A stretch of DNA of 64,000 bases. Origin: Paracoccus aestuariivivens (GTDB lineage: Bacteria > Pseudomonadota > Alphaproteobacteria > Rhodobacterales > Rhodobacteraceae). The notes below the pieces were generated by a model. It did not search any database. It had not been told where the DNA came from and saw only the letters and a list, made by a program, of their open reading frames with translations. The position numbers and the translations under genes were made by a program. This document shows, in pieces, positions 44,403 to 53,823 of this stretch (the stretch's first letter is position 1; every line of letters begins with the position of its first letter). The stretch lies in NCBI RefSeq assembly GCF_009711225.1, contig NZ_WMIE01000001.1, forward strand, positions 868,001 through 932,000, written 5' to 3'.

Positions 44403-45686
44403 ATGCGGTTTTCATTCAGGCATACGGTCAGTTTTGCGGCTTTGGCACTGGTGCTGGCCTCGTGCGGCGGCGGCAGCTACGCACCGGGTCGAGGTGGTGT
44501 GGCGCAGCAGAGTCAGGAAATAAAATGGGGTCGGAACCAGAATCCGCCCGCAGCCAAAGTCGCCGGGATGAATGCCTGGGTCGAAGGGTTCAAAGGGCAG
44601 GCCCGCTCGCAAGGCATCAGCGATGCGACGCTGCAATTCGCGTTCCGCGACGTGGTTTACAACCCCGAGGTGGTCCGACGTAGCCAGAATCAGGCCGAGT
44701 TCAAGAAATCTCTGTGGGAATATCTGGAAAACGCGGTTTCCGAGAAGCGTCAGACCAATGGCCGCGCCGCGCTGTCGCAATATAACGCGCCGCTGAGCAG
44801 GGTCGAAGCCAGTTTCGGCGTCGATAAAGAGGTGGTGACAGCCGTCTGGGGCATGGAGTCCACTTACGGCGAACGTCGCGGTGACCTGCCGCTGATCGAG
44901 GCGCTGTCCACTCTCAGCTACGAAGGCTATCGCGGCAGTTTCTTCCGCAGCCAGCTGATGGCCGCGCTTCGCATTCTGCAGGCCGGCGATATCGATCCGG
45001 CCCATATGACCGGAAGCTGGGCCGGCGCAATGGGGCATACCCAGTTCATCCCGACCACATATCTATCCTATGCCGTTGATTTTACGGGGGATGGCCGCCG
45101 CGATATCTGGTCGAACGACCCGACGGACTCGCTGGCATCGACTGCCAACTACCTGGCGAAATCGGGCTGGCAGCATGGTCTGCCCGCGGCCGTCGAGGTC
45201 AAATTGCCCGCAGGGTTCAATACGGGTCTGGCAGGCAAGGGCAAACGACGCTCGGTTGCGGAATGGCAGTCGTTGGGCGTGCGTCAGGCGACCTCGCGCC
45301 CTTTGCCGCCCGCTGGCACTTCGACCGAACTGCTGATCCCCGGTGGACCTTCGGGCGCGGCTTTCCTGATTACCCGCAACTTCCATGCGATCCTTCGCTA
45401 CAACAATGCCGACAGCTATGCGCTGGCGGTGTCGCTGCTTGCGGACCGGATCAAGGGCTATCCGGGTCTGGCAAATCCATGGCCGGCCGATGCACCCGGT
45501 CTGCGGCTCGAGCAGCGCAAGGAAATGCAGCGCCTGCTGACCGCGCGTGGATTTGATACGAATGGCGTCGATGGCAATGTCGGCTCGAACACCATCTCGG
45601 CAATCCGGTCCTATCAAAGCTCGCGTGGTTTGCCGGTGACCGGAGAACCCAGCGCGGCCCTGCTGGACCAACTGCGTCGGGGCTGA
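44403..45686 (+). CDS. Lytic murein transglycosylase lipoprotein, MltB type
   Basis: A 427-residue protein with a lipoprotein signal (LVLASC, lipid Cys21). The SLT_2/MltB domain follows (about residues 60-340) with the catalytic Glu in VVTAVWGMESTYGE and blocks SWAGAMGHTQFIPTTYLSYA and IWSNDPTDSLASTANYLAKS. A C-terminal peptidoglycan-binding domain spans about 360-425 (LLTARGFDTNGVDGNVGSNT). It cleaves the glycan strand of murein to 1,6-anhydro products at the outer membrane. It appears monocistronic, ending at a strong hairpin. Confidence 0.92.
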   Translation: MRFSFRHTVSFAALALVLASCGGGSYAPGRGGVAQQSQEIKWGRNQNPPAAKVAGMNAWVEGFKGQARSQGISDATLQFAFRDVVYNPEVVRRSQNQAEFKKSLWEYLENAVSEKRQTNGRAALSQYNAPLSRVEASFGVDKEVVTAVWGMESTYGERRGDLPLIEALSTLSYEGYRGSFFRSQLMAALRILQAGDIDPAHMTGSWAGAMGHTQFIPTTYLSYAVDFTGDGRRDIWSNDPTDSLASTANYLAKSGWQHGLPAAVEVKLPAGFNTGLAGKGKRRSVAEWQSLGVRQATSRPLPPAGTSTELLIPGGPSGAAFLITRNFHAILRYNNADSYALAVSLLADRIKGYPGLANPWPADAPGLRLEQRKEMQRLLTARGFDTNGVDGNVGSNTISAIRSYQSSRGLPVTGEPSAALLDQLRRG

Positions 45687-45698
45687 TTGCGGAAGTTA

Positions 45699-45728
45699 CC
45701 CCCGGTGGCGTGATCCACCGGGGGTTTT
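45699..45728. terminator. Terminator after the transglycosylase gene
   Basis: CCCCCGGTGG and CCACCGGGGG are perfect 10-base arms around CGTGAT, followed by TTTTCC on the plus strand. It lies between two convergent genes and may act in both directions. Confidence 0.82.
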
Positions 45729-45734
45729 CCTTTG

Positions 45735-47123
45735 TCAGGCGTTTTGCAGTTCACCCGCAGTTTCGCTGTCCATGATCGCGCGATCCGTCTGGCCGAGGAT
45801 CTGGGAGGTGATCGTACCTGCGGTCATTGATCCGTTCACGTTCAGTGCGGTACGGCCCATGTCGATCAGAGGTTCGACGGAAATGAGCAGGGCGACCAAT
45901 GTGACGGGCAGGCCCATTGCGGGCAGAACGATTAGTGCAGCCATCGTCGCGCCGCCGCCAACGCCTGCAACTCCGGCGGAACTGAGCGTTACGATGGCGA
46001 CCAAGGTCGCGATCCATGTCGGATCAAGCGGGTTGATCCCCATGGTCGGCGCAACCATCATCGCCAGCATCGCGGGATAAAGTCCGGCGCAACCGTTCTG
46101 TCCGATCGTGGCCCCGAAGGATGCCGCAAAGGAAGCAATGGTCGTGGGCACTCCAAGGCGGCGGGTCTGGATCTCGACATTGAGCGGAATTGATGCGGCG
46201 CTGGACCGGCTGGAAAAGGCGAAGCTGAGCGCGGGCAGAACCTTGCGGAAGTACGTCAGCGGGTTCACTCCGGTCAAGGTCAACAGCAGGGCGTGAACCG
46301 CGAACATGATCGCGATGCCGACATAGGATGCGATGACGAATTTTCCGAGGTTCAGGATGTCGGCTGAATTCGAAGTCGCCGCGACTTTCGCCATTAACGC
46401 CATGACCCCGTAAGGCGTCAGTGCCATGATCAGGCGGACAAGTTGGGTGATCCAGCCCTGCATCAGGTCGATGAAGGCGATCAGGCGGTGGCCCTTTTCC
46501 GGATCGCGTTTGACCAGACGGATCGCTGCGGCGCCCAGAAACGCCGCGAAGATCACGACCGAGATGATCGAGGTCGGGTTTGCTCCGGTCATTTCCGCGA
46601 ACGGATTCTTCGGAATGAAGGACAGGATCAGTTGCGGAACGGTCAGATCGGCGACCTTGGGTGCGTAATTGGTTTGCAATGCCTCGAGTCGGGCGCTTTC
46701 TACCGCGCCATGGGCTAGCCCCTCGGCGGTCAGGCCAAAGCTGAGCACCATGATGACACCGACCAGTGCAGCAATTGCAGTGGTAAAAAGCAGCGTCCCC
46801 AGTGTCAGAAACGAGATTTTCCCCAATGCCGAGGCGTCATGCAGTTTCGAAACGGCGCTAAGGATAGCGACCAGAACCAACGGCATGACGATCATCTGCA
46901 ATAGCTGGACATAGCCGTTGCCGACGATATTGGTCCAGTTGATCGTTTCGGTGATCGCCGAGGCTCCGGTGCCATAAATCATCTGCAAGGCGACGCCGAA
47001 CAGCGTCCCGATGATCAGTGCGATGAAAACTCTGGTTGAAAGTGAAAGATCGCGCTCTTGCAGGCGGTGCGCTACCAGCAACAGTCCCACGAACACGATC
47101 AGGTTGATGAATACCGGTGCCAT
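45735..47123 (-). CDS. tcyP: L-cystine/dicarboxylate-type sodium symporter, TcyP (YdjN)-like
   Basis: A 462-residue member of the dicarboxylate/amino acid:cation symporter family, strikingly close to E. coli YdjN/Tcy[100 protein letters not shown] and [20 protein letters not shown]. TcyP imports L-cystine. The ATG at 47123 follows GGAG and is the natural start; an upstream frame to 47204 adds non-membrane sequence. The gene stands alone. Confidence 0.88.
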   Translation of the reverse strand: MAPVFINLIVFVGLLLVAHRLQERDLSLSTRVFIALIIGTLFGVALQMIYGTGASAITETINWTNIVGNGYVQLLQMIVMPLVLVAILSAVSKLHDASALGKISFLTLGTLLFTTAIAALVGVIMVLSFGLTAEGLAHGAVESARLEALQTNYAPKVADLTVPQLILSFIPKNPFAEMTGANPTSIISVVIFAAFLGAAAIRLVKRDPEKGHRLIAFIDLMQGWITQLVRLIMALTPYGVMALMAKVAATSNSADILNLGKFVIASYVGIAIMFAVHALLLTLTGVNPLTYFRKVLPALSFAFSSRSSAASIPLNVEIQTRRLGVPTTIASFAASFGATIGQNGCAGLYPAMLAMMVAPTMGINPLDPTWIATLVAIVTLSSAGVAGVGGGATMAALIVLPAMGLPVTLVALLISVEPLIDMGRTALNVNGSMTAGTITSQILGQTDRAIMDSETAGELQNA

Positions 47124-47198
47124 GACGCATCTCCAGCCGCGAATGAGGGCATATTTGTATTCATGCCAGCCCCGGGGAATAAGGGGGTCGGACAAAAT

Positions 47199-47210
47199 AA
47201 GCATATGCTT
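47199..47210. promoter_or_regulatory. 12-base palindrome upstream of tcyP
   Basis: AAGCATATGCTT is a perfect palindrome 76 bases upstream of the tcyP start, within a 168-base gap that must hold its promoter. It could be an operator for the cystine transporter. Short palindromes also occur by chance. Confidence 0.3.
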
Positions 47211-47291
47211 GTCGCGGTTAGACGGATAGCGCCGACGCTGTTCTTTGAGGCCGGTGTGTTGCGGAACAGGCGCAATGCAGGACGTGCAATT

Positions 47292-47708
47292 TCAGGACGA
47301 TTGTTCGGGAAAAGGGTCGATAATCTTGCATCCGCTGGGCCTGAAATCGGACACATTGCCCGTTACGACCGTAGCGTCATTTGCCAAGGCGGTCGCTGCA
47401 ATCAGCAGATCGGCACCGTCATGGCCGATCTGGGCCGAGAGTTTTCCCCAGATTCGCGCCTCGGTCGGGCCGAAGGCCAGCAACCGGTCCGAAAACAATG
47501 TGACGGTCCTGTTCAGCCAATCCCGAAGGTCGCGGGCGAAGGGGGGATTTATCTGCTCTTGTCGGGTGATTCCCCGCTCGATCTCGCCCAAGGTAACCAC
47601 CGAGAGGTACAGCTTGGTTTCATCCTGTCGGGTCAGCCAAGCCGTAACTTCGGGGCTACGTTCCGGTCGGCGCAAGGCGGATAGCACATTCGTGTCAAGA
47701 ATGAGCAT
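47292..47708 (-). CDS. PIN-domain toxin (VapC/FitB type)
   Basis: A 138-residue PIN-domain ribonuclease with the acidic residues expected: Asp5 in LILDTNVLS, Glu42 in TLGEIERGI, Asp100 in HDGADLLIAATAL and Asp121 in NVSDF. Toxins of this type cleave RNA and are blocked by a cognate antitoxin. It begins 3 bases after the antitoxin gene, giving the standard antitoxin-first order. The FitB-like start (LDTNVLSALRRPE) suggests the VapBC/FitAB class. Confidence 0.9.
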   Translation of the reverse strand: MLILDTNVLSALRRPERSPEVTAWLTRQDETKLYLSVVTLGEIERGITRQEQINPPFARDLRDWLNRTVTLFSDRLLAFGPTEARIWGKLSAQIGHDGADLLIAATALANDATVVTGNVSDFRPSGCKIIDPFPEQSS

Positions 47709-47711
47709 CGG

Positions 47712-47957
47712 CTAGAATTGAACCTCGCGGGCGCGAACCGCGGCGCGCGGCGCAGGGGCGTCGCCCGGAAAATTCAGCAGATGGGTGATGAACGATCCGC
47801 GATTCTCGGCAGCGGCGGCGCGCATCCGGTCATATTCGGCGGCCGAGAGGACCACGACTGCCGGTTTGCCACGTCGCGTAACAGCTTGCGGCTCGCCTGC
47901 AAGTGCTGCCTCGACCACGGCAGAAAATCTGTTCTTGGCGTCCTGAAGGGTCCACAT
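47712..47957 (-). CDS. Phd/YefM-family antitoxin
   Basis: An 81-residue protein with the Phd/YefM N-terminal fold (TLQDAKNRFSAVVEAALAGE, AVTRRGKPAVVVLSAAEYDR) and a basic, Pro-rich C-terminus that would wrap the toxin. Phd antitoxins bind their own promoter; an inverted repeat lies 19 bases upstream. AAGGAAA precedes the ATG. It is co-transcribed with the PIN toxin. Confidence 0.88.
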   Translation of the reverse strand: MWTLQDAKNRFSAVVEAALAGEPQAVTRRGKPAVVVLSAAEYDRMRAAAAENRGSFITHLLNFPGDAPAPRAAVRAREVQF

Positions 47958-47975
47958 ATGATTTTCCTTAACTGG

Positions 47976-47991
47976 CTAGCTATTTGGCTAG
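47976..47991. promoter_or_regulatory. Candidate operator of the toxin-antitoxin pair
   Basis: CTAGC and GCTAG flank a 6-base spacer in an A/T-rich stretch 19-34 bases before the antitoxin ATG. That is where Phd-type autoregulatory sites usually lie. The arms are short, so the call is tentative. Confidence 0.4.
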
Positions 47992-48022
47992 ATAATTCAG
48001 GCTGCCGCCAATTTCAATGGAA

Positions 48023-48050
48023 AACGCCCGGTGCTTTCACACCGGGCGTT
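48023..48050 (-). terminator. Terminator after the MHS-type transporter
   Basis: Arms AACGCCCGGTG and CACCGGGCGTT (11 bases, perfect) enclose a 6-base loop 21 bases beyond the stop of the leftward transporter gene. TTTTCC follows on the minus strand, giving a good intrinsic terminator. Confidence 0.85.
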
Positions 48051-48071
48051 AGTTTCAGCAAGTAAGCAGGT

Positions 48072-49376
48072 TCAGCGCAGACGTAGCTGACGGGCGAACC
48101 ACAGTGCAGCCATGGTGCAAAGCGCACCGGACAACAGGTAAAGACCGGCCGCCGGCAGACCCAGCCACGATGACAGTGCCAGCGCGGCCAGCGGAGCAAA
48201 GCCCGCACCGAACAGCCATGCCAGATCCGATACGATGGCCGAGCCGGTATAACGGCGGCGCGCCTCGAACAGCGATGCGACCGCGCCCGAGCTTTGACCG
48301 AAGCTCAGACCAAGGATGATGAAGCCGACAATCATGTAGATCGCTTCACCGAACTGGTTGCTGCCCAGCAGAAGCGGCGCGACAAGGCTGAAGATCGCGA
48401 TGGCGACGGCGCAGCGGAGCAGCAATTTGCGGTGGCCGATGCGATCGGCGATCACACCCGAAAGGATGATGGCGACAAAACCGAATGCTGCGGCAAGGGC
48501 CTCGATCAACAGGAAGCTGGTCAGGGTCTCGTTGGTGTAAAGGTAGATCCACGACAGCGGGAACACGGTCACCATGTGGAACAGCGCAAAGCTTGCCAGC
48601 GGAACGAATGCGCCGGCCAGAATCGTGCGACCGTCATTGGCAAAAGCCGCGCGGAAGCTGGTCGGCTCCAGCTCGTGATCCTCGAAGGCTTGCGAATATT
48701 CCGGAGTCACCACGATACGCAGACGGGCGAACAGCGCCACGACGTTGATCGCGAAAGCCACGAAGAACGGATAGCGCCAGCCCCAGTTCAGGAAGTCGGC
48801 CTGCGACATGTTCGCCAGCAGATAGGCGAACAGCAGACTGGCGACGATCAGACCGACCGGAGCACCAAGCTGCGGGGCCATGACATAAAGACCGCGACGA
48901 TTCTCGGGCGCGTTCATGTTCAGAAGGGCGGGAAGACCGTCCCATGCACCACCAAGGGCGAAACCCTGCGCGATTCGCAGCAGGCATAGTACGGCAATCG
49001 AGGCAGCGCCGATCTGGTCGTAGGACGGGATCAGACCCATGCCGACGGTTGCGGTGCCGAGAATCAGCAGCGACAGCGTCAGCTTGGTGTTCTTGCCGTA
49101 GTTACGGTCGATGACGGTGAAGAATGCCGTACCCAGCGGGCGGGCAAGGAAGGCCAAGGCGAAGACCGCGAATGACCAAAGCGTCGCAGTCAAAGGATCT
49201 GCAAAGGAAAAATACCTTTGCGGGAACACGATGACGGAAGCGATCGCGAAGACGAAGAAGTCGAAGAATTCGGACGAGCGCCCGATGATCACACCTACCG
49301 CGATATCGGAAGGGCGGACGTCATGTCCGTCTGCTTCCCGGGGAAGGTTTGAGGGAGAGGGTGTTGCTGCGCACAT
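48072..49376 (-). CDS. MFS transporter, metabolite:H+ symporter (MHS) type
   Basis: A 434-residue MFS protein of the MHS subfamily: IGRSSEFFDFFVFAIASVIV at the first helix, PLGTAFFTVIDRNYGKNTKL (motif A region), RIAQGFALGGAWDGLPALLN, and a second-half motif ADRIGHRKLLLRC. MHS carriers take up organic acids or osmolytes such as proline or betaine. The ATG at 49376 sits before a cytoplasmic tail and the first helix; the frame above it is not protein-like. It is divergent from the quinol oxidase operon. The substrate is not readable. Confidence 0.85.
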   Translation of the reverse strand: MCAATPSPSNLPREADGHDVRPSDIAVGVIIGRSSEFFDFFVFAIASVIVFPQRYFSFADPLTATLWSFAVFALAFLARPLGTAFFTVIDRNYGKNTKLTLSLLILGTATVGMGLIPSYDQIGAASIAVLCLLRIAQGFALGGAWDGLPALLNMNAPENRRGLYVMAPQLGAPVGLIVASLLFAYLLANMSQADFLNWGWRYPFFVAFAINVVALFARLRIVVTPEYSQAFEDHELEPTSFRAAFANDGRTILAGAFVPLASFALFHMVTVFPLSWIYLYTNETLTSFLLIEALAAAFGFVAIILSGVIADRIGHRKLLLRCAVAIAIFSLVAPLLLGSNQFGEAIYMIVGFIILGLSFGQSSGAVASLFEARRRYTGSAIVSDLAWLFGAGFAPLAALALSSWLGLPAAGLYLLSGALCTMAALWFARQLRLR

Positions 49377-49592
49377 GTCTAGCTGACCTAACAGGGGGCG
49401 CCCGACAGCGAAGAGGGCGAGGGGGAGACTTAAAGGCAATAGTGGCGGCGTTCTTCTTATGGTCAACGTAGATTTTCAAGGTGCGCAAGGTGTGGCAAAT
49501 TGTCCTATGTCTGTCGCGGACCCGATCCCTTAGGGGGTGGGCCCATCTACACCCCTCCCCATGCCACCTCTTCAGGTGAGGTCACGGCTCAT
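49377..49592. promoter_or_regulatory. Divergent promoter region, MFS transporter versus quinol oxidase
   Basis: A 216-base gap that must contain both promoters. It includes an A/T-rich patch near 49440-49480 and G/C-rich runs near 49531-49565. A small hairpin (CACCT-CTTC-AGGTG, 49565-49578) overlaps the AGGTGAGG that precedes the cyoA start. No regulator box is certain. Confidence 0.4.
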
Positions 49593-50798
49593 ATGCGTAT
49601 ACTCCCCCGCTTGGCGCGCTTTATCGCGCTTGCACCCGCTTTTCTGGCTTTGTCTGCCTGCAAACTGGAGGTGCTCAAGCCCTCCGGCGATATTGCCGAG
49701 CGTCAGAAGGATCTTCTTCTGGCCTCGACAGGCTTGATGTTGCTTATCATTATTCCCGTGATGGCGATGGTCGTCTGGTTTACTTGGCGCTATCGCGCGT
49801 CCAATAAAGCCGCGACCTATAAGCCGGACTGGGACCACTCGACCAAGTTCGAGCTGGTGATCTGGGCGGCTCCGCTGCTCATCATCATCTGCCTCGGTGC
49901 GCTGACCTGGGTCGGCACGCACCTTCTGGACCCCTACCGTCCGCTCGACCGTCTGAGCGCGACCGAGTCGGTTCCGGACGAAGATCCCTTCCGCGTCGAA
50001 GTCGTCGCACTCGATTGGAAATGGCTGTTCATCTATCCCGAACAAGGGGTGGCATCGGTCAACGAACTGGCCGTGCCGGTCAATCGCGAGATCGAATTCA
50101 GCCTGACCTCGTCCTCGGTGATGAACGCGTTCTATATCCCTGCAATGGCGGGCATGATCTATGCCATGCCGGGGATGGAAACCAAACTGCACGGCGTTTT
50201 CAACAACGGCGGCGAATATCAGGGTCTGGCCTCGCATTATTCGGGCCACGGCTTCTCGGGAATGCGGTTCAAAGCCCATGCGCTTGAGCCTGCGGCCTTT
50301 GACGAATGGGTCGATGAGGCCCGCGCCAATGGCGGCATGCTGGACCGTCCGAAATATCTCGAACTGGAAGCCCCCAGCGAGAACGTCAAACCGATGACCT
50401 TTGCCGAGGTCGATCCTGAGTTGTTCGATCGCGCCGTCAATATGTGCGTCGAGCAAAACAAAATGTGCATGGCCGAGATGATGGCGCTGGACGATCAAGG
50501 CGGTACCGGCCTTGCCGGCACGATCAACATGGCGCAGCTGACCTATGACAAGAATATCCGTCGTGGTCTGGCCCGCCCGGTCTTCGGTCAGGAACCGTTC
50601 ATGGTCACCAGCTTCTGCACCCCTGCGGATTCGGTGAAAATGTTCGCTGACCTGCGCCAGTCGCAGCCGGTCGTCCGCGTCGATCAGACGCCGATGCGCG
50701 GAATTGCGCTGCCCCGCCCCGAAAACCGCCTTGGCATCGGCATGCCTCGGCTCATTCAGGACGCACGGCACCCGACCGCCGTCGAGCCTCAACTCTGA
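49593..50798 (+). CDS. cyoA: Quinol oxidase subunit II (CyoA/QoxA)
   Basis: A 401-residue lipoprotein subunit (lipobox LALSAC, Cys23) with two membrane helices (about 45-65 and 85-110) and a periplasmic cupredoxin domain. The CuA ligands of cytochrome c oxidases are absent, as expected for a quinol oxidase. Blocks [40 protein letters not shown] and [18 protein letters not shown] match CyoA. The tail beyond residue 290 is longer than in E. coli. First gene of the terminal oxidase operon; the ATG at 49593 begins the signal peptide. Confidence 0.93.
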   Translation: MRILPRLARFIALAPAFLALSACKLEVLKPSGDIAERQKDLLLASTGLMLLIIIPVMAMVVWFTWRYRASNKAATYKPDWDHSTKFELVIWAAPLLIIICLGALTWVGTHLLDPYRPLDRLSATESVPDEDPFRVEVVALDWKWLFIYPEQGVASVNELAVPVNREIEFSLTSSSVMNAFYIPAMAGMIYAMPGMETKLHGVFNNGGEYQGLASHYSGHGFSGMRFKAHALEPAAFDEWVDEARANGGMLDRPKYLELEAPSENVKPMTFAEVDPELFDRAVNMCVEQNKMCMAEMMALDDQGGTGLAGTINMAQLTYDKNIRRGLARPVFGQEPFMVTSFCTPADSVKMFADLRQSQPVVRVDQTPMRGIALPRPENRLGIGMPRLIQDARHPTAVEPQL

Positions 50799-50811
50799 GC
50801 CGGAGTCCGAG

Positions 50812-52821
50812 ATGGCCATTCCTACAAATGTCGAGACCACGTTCCTTCTTGGGCGCCTGAATTGGGACGCCATTCCGAAGGAACCTATCGTTGCGGTGAC
50901 CTTCGTCGCCGTCGTGCTTGGCGGCGCGGCAATGCTGGCGCTGCTGACGAAATACAAGCTCTGGGGTTATCTCTGGAACGAGTGGTTCACCTCGGTGGAC
51001 CACAAGAAAATCGGGATCATGTACATGATCCTTGGCCTGATCATGTTCGTGCGCGGATTTGCCGACGCGATCATGATGCGCCTGCAACAGGCCATCGCGT
51101 TCAACGGCTCCGAGGGCTATCTGAACGCGCACCACTACGACCAGATCTTCACGGCGCATGGCGTCATCATGATCTTCTTCGTGGCGATGCCCTTCGTCAC
51201 CGGTCTGATGAACTATATCGTGCCGCTGCAGATCGGTGCTCGCGACGTGTCCTTCCCCTTCCTGAACAACTTCTCGTTCTGGATGACGGTGGGTGGTGCA
51301 GTCATCGTGATGGCGTCGCTGTTCGTCGGTGAGTTCGCGCAGACCGGTTGGTTGGCATTCCCGCCGCTGTCGGGCATTGCCTATAGCCCGTGGGTCGGCG
51401 TCGATTATTACATCTGGGGCCTGCAGGTCGCGGGTGTCGGGACGACGCTGTCGGGGATCAACCTGATGGTGACGATCCTGAAGATGCGCGCGCCGGGCAT
51501 GACCATGATGAAGATGCCTGTCTTCACCTGGACCTCGTTCTGCACCAACATCCTGATCGTGGCCTCGTTCCCGGTTCTGACGATGACGCTGATCCTGCTG
51601 ACGCTGGACCGCTATCTCGGCACGAACTTCTTCACCAATGACCTTGGTGGCAGCCCGATGATGTATATCAACCTCATCTGGATCTGGGGTCACCCCGAGG
51701 TTTACATCCTTATCCTGCCGCTGTTCGGCGTCTTCTCGGAAGTCACCTCGACCTTCTCGGGCAAGCGTCTGTTCGGCTATACCTCAATGGTCTACGCGAC
51801 CGTCTGCATCACGGTCCTGTCCTATCTGGTGTGGCTGCACCACTTCTTCACGATGGGTTCGGGCGCTTCGGTGAACTCGTTCTTCGGGATCACCACGATG
51901 ATCATCTCGATCCCGACCGGTGCGAAGCTGTTCAACTGGCTGTTCACCATGTATCACGGCCGCGTCCGTCTGGAGCTGCCGATGATGTGGACCATCGCCT
52001 TCATGCTGACCTTCACCATCGGTGGCATGACCGGCGTTCTGCTGGCGGTTCCGCCTGCCGATTTCGTGCTGCACAACTCGCTGTTCCTGATCGCCCACTT
52101 CCATAACGTGATCATCGGCGGCGTTCTGTTCGGCCTGTTCGCGGCGATCAACTTCTGGTGGCCGAAGGCCTTCGGCTTCAAGCTGAACCAGTTCTGGGGC
52201 AAGGTCAGCTTCTGGTGCTGGGTTGTCGGTTTCTGGGTCGCCTTCATGCCGCTCTACATCCTTGGTCTGATGGGTGTGACCCGCCGGATGCGTGTGTTCG
52301 ATGATCCGGACCTGCAAATCTGGTTTATCGTTGCAGCCTTTGGCGCAGTCCTGATTGCCGCGGGTATCGGTGCGATGTTCGTCCAGTTCGGCGTCTCGAT
52401 CTGGAAGCGCAACGATCCGGCGTATCGCGATGTCACGGGCGATCCGTGGAACGGGCGGACACTGGAATGGGCGACCTCGTCGCCGCCGCCGTCCTACAAC
52501 TTCGCCTTCACGCCGGTCATCCACGGGCTTGATGCCTGGGCCGAGATGAAAGAGGCGGGGGCTTCGCGTCCCAAGGCCGATTACATCCCGATCCACATGC
52601 CGCGCTACACCGGCTCGGGAGTGATTATCGCAGGACTGTGCACGGTCTTCGGCATGGCGATGATCTGGTACATCTGGTGGCTTGCTGTCGTGTCGTTCCT
52701 GGCGGTCGTCGGTTACTCGATCTACCACACCTTCAATTACGACCGTGATTACTACGTCCCCGCCGATGAGGTCCGGGAGGTCGAGATCGCCCGCGACCGT
52801 CAGCTGGCAAAGGGAGTCTGA
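50812..52821 (+). CDS. cyoB: Quinol oxidase subunit I (CyoB/QoxB)
   Basis: A 669-residue heme-copper oxidase core subunit with about fifteen membrane helices. Metal ligands are visible: low-spin heme His in [11 protein letters not shown], CuB/Tyr in [14 protein letters not shown], the CuB His pair in [10 protein letters not shown] and the heme His residues in [12 protein letters not shown]. It reduces O2 to water with quinol electrons and pumps protons. The ATG at 50812, 13 bases after the cyoA stop, follows GGAG. Whether it carries heme O or heme A cannot be read directly. Confidence 0.95.
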   Translation: MAIPTNVETTFLLGRLNWDAIPKEPIVAVTFVAVVLGGAAMLALLTKYKLWGYLWNEWFTSVDHKKIGIMYMILGLIMFVRGFADAIMMRLQQAIAFNGSEGYLNAHHYDQIFTAHGVIMIFFVAMPFVTGLMNYIVPLQIGARDVSFPFLNNFSFWMTVGGAVIVMASLFVGEFAQTGWLAFPPLSGIAYSPWVGVDYYIWGLQVAGVGTTLSGINLMVTILKMRAPGMTMMKMPVFTWTSFCTNILIVASFPVLTMTLILLTLDRYLGTNFFTNDLGGSPMMYINLIWIWGHPEVYILILPLFGVFSEVTSTFSGKRLFGYTSMVYATVCITVLSYLVWLHHFFTMGSGASVNSFFGITTMIISIPTGAKLFNWLFTMYHGRVRLELPMMWTIAFMLTFTIGGMTGVLLAVPPADFVLHNSLFLIAHFHNVIIGGVLFGLFAAINFWWPKAFGFKLNQFWGKVSFWCWVVGFWVAFMPLYILGLMGVTRRMRVFDDPDLQIWFIVAAFGAVLIAAGIGAMFVQFGVSIWKRNDPAYRDVTGDPWNGRTLEWATSSPPPSYNFAFTPVIHGLDAWAEMKEAGASRPKADYIPIHMPRYTGSGVIIAGLCTVFGMAMIWYIWWLAVVSFLAVVGYSIYHTFNYDRDYYVPADEVREVEIARDRQLAKGV

Positions 52822-52825
52822 TGCG

Positions 52826-53446
52826 ATGAGCACCATCACACAACTCAAGGCCCCGGCCGACTATTGGGAAACCGAGCCCCATCACCATCCTGAAGGTGCC
52901 TCGACCAATATCGGCTTCTGGGTCTACCTGATGAGCGACTGCCTGATGTTTGCAGTCCTCTTCGCGACCTACGGGGTGCTTCATGGCAACCTTGCGGCCG
53001 GTCCCGGCCCCAAGGACCTGTTCGACCTCGAACTGGTGGCGATCAACACCGCGATGCTGCTTTTCTCGTCGATCACCTACGGCTTTGCGATGCTTCGCAT
53101 GGCCCGCGGCGATCAGGCGGGCACGCTGAAATGGCTGGCGATCACGCTGTTCTTCGGTCTGTGCTTCCTTGCCATCGAGCTTTACGAATTCGCGCACCTC
53201 ATCCACGAGGGCGCGGGTCCGCAGCGCTCGGCGTTCCTGTCGGCCTTCTTCACGCTGGTCGGCACGCATGGTCTGCACGTGACGTTCGGTTCGATCTGGC
53301 TGGTCACGCTGATGGTTCAGGTGAAGAAATTCGGCCTGACCTCGGCCAACCAGCGGCGCCTGATGTGCCTCAGCTTGTTCTGGCACTTCCTTGACCTGAT
53401 CTGGATCGGGGTCTTCACCGTCGTCTATCTGCTGGGGGTGATCTGA
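52826..53446 (+). CDS. cyoC: Quinol oxidase subunit III (CyoC/QoxC)
   Basis: A 206-residue subunit with five membrane helices; NIGFWVYLMSDCLMFAVLFA and GTHGLHVTFGSIWLVTLMVQ and SLFWHFLDLIWIGVFTVVYL match CyoC. It stabilises the catalytic core. Start 4 bases after the cyoB stop, following GGGAG; its stop overlaps the cyoD start (TGATG). Confidence 0.94.
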   Translation: MSTITQLKAPADYWETEPHHHPEGASTNIGFWVYLMSDCLMFAVLFATYGVLHGNLAAGPGPKDLFDLELVAINTAMLLFSSITYGFAMLRMARGDQAGTLKWLAITLFFGLCFLAIELYEFAHLIHEGAGPQRSAFLSAFFTLVGTHGLHVTFGSIWLVTLMVQVKKFGLTSANQRRLMCLSLFWHFLDLIWIGVFTVVYLLGVI

Positions 53447-53823
53447 TGGCCCATTCGCATAATCATCACGATGCACATCATGACGCGCATCACGACCATG
53501 GCAGCTTCAAAAGCTACATGACCGGTTTTGTGCTGGCTGTGATCCTGACCGTGATCCCCTTTGGCATCGTCATGGGTGGAGGCTTCGACAGCCGCGCCCT
53601 GACCATCGCCGTAGTGGTACTATGCGCTGTGGCGCAGGTTCTGGTCCATATGATCTACTTCCTGCACATGAACAGCAGCGCCGAGGAAGGTTGGACGCTA
53701 CTTTCCACGTTGTTTACTATCGTGGTCGTCGTCATCATGCTGGCCGGTTCGCTTTGGGTCATGTTCCATCTGAACACGAACATGATGCCGCAAATGAGCC
53801 ATGAATTGCAGGTCATGCCGTGA
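53446..53823 (+). CDS. cyoD: Quinol oxidase subunit IV (CyoD/QoxD)
   Basis: A 125-residue small subunit with a His/Asp-rich N-terminus (HNHHDAHHDAHHDHGS) and three membrane helices (GFVLAVILTVIPFGIVM, LTIAVVVLCAVAQVLVHMIY, TIVVVVIMLAGSLWVMFHLN). It matches CyoD and aids assembly of the oxidase. The His-rich head is longer than usual and may bind metal. It is coupled to surf1 by a GTGA overlap. Confidence 0.92.
   Translation: MAHSHNHHDAHHDAHHDHGSFKSYMTGFVLAVILTVIPFGIVMGGGFDSRALTIAVVVLCAVAQVLVHMIYFLHMNSSAEEGWTLLSTLFTIVVVVIMLAGSLWVMFHLNTNMMPQMSHELQVMP

Noticed and set aside
49531..49565. G-rich and C-rich runs before cyoA, considered as a riboswitch or terminator.
   Set aside because: The arms do not pair well, there is no T-run, and no known riboswitch core is visible. 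The nearby 5-base hairpin over the ribosome binding site is too weak to claim regulation.
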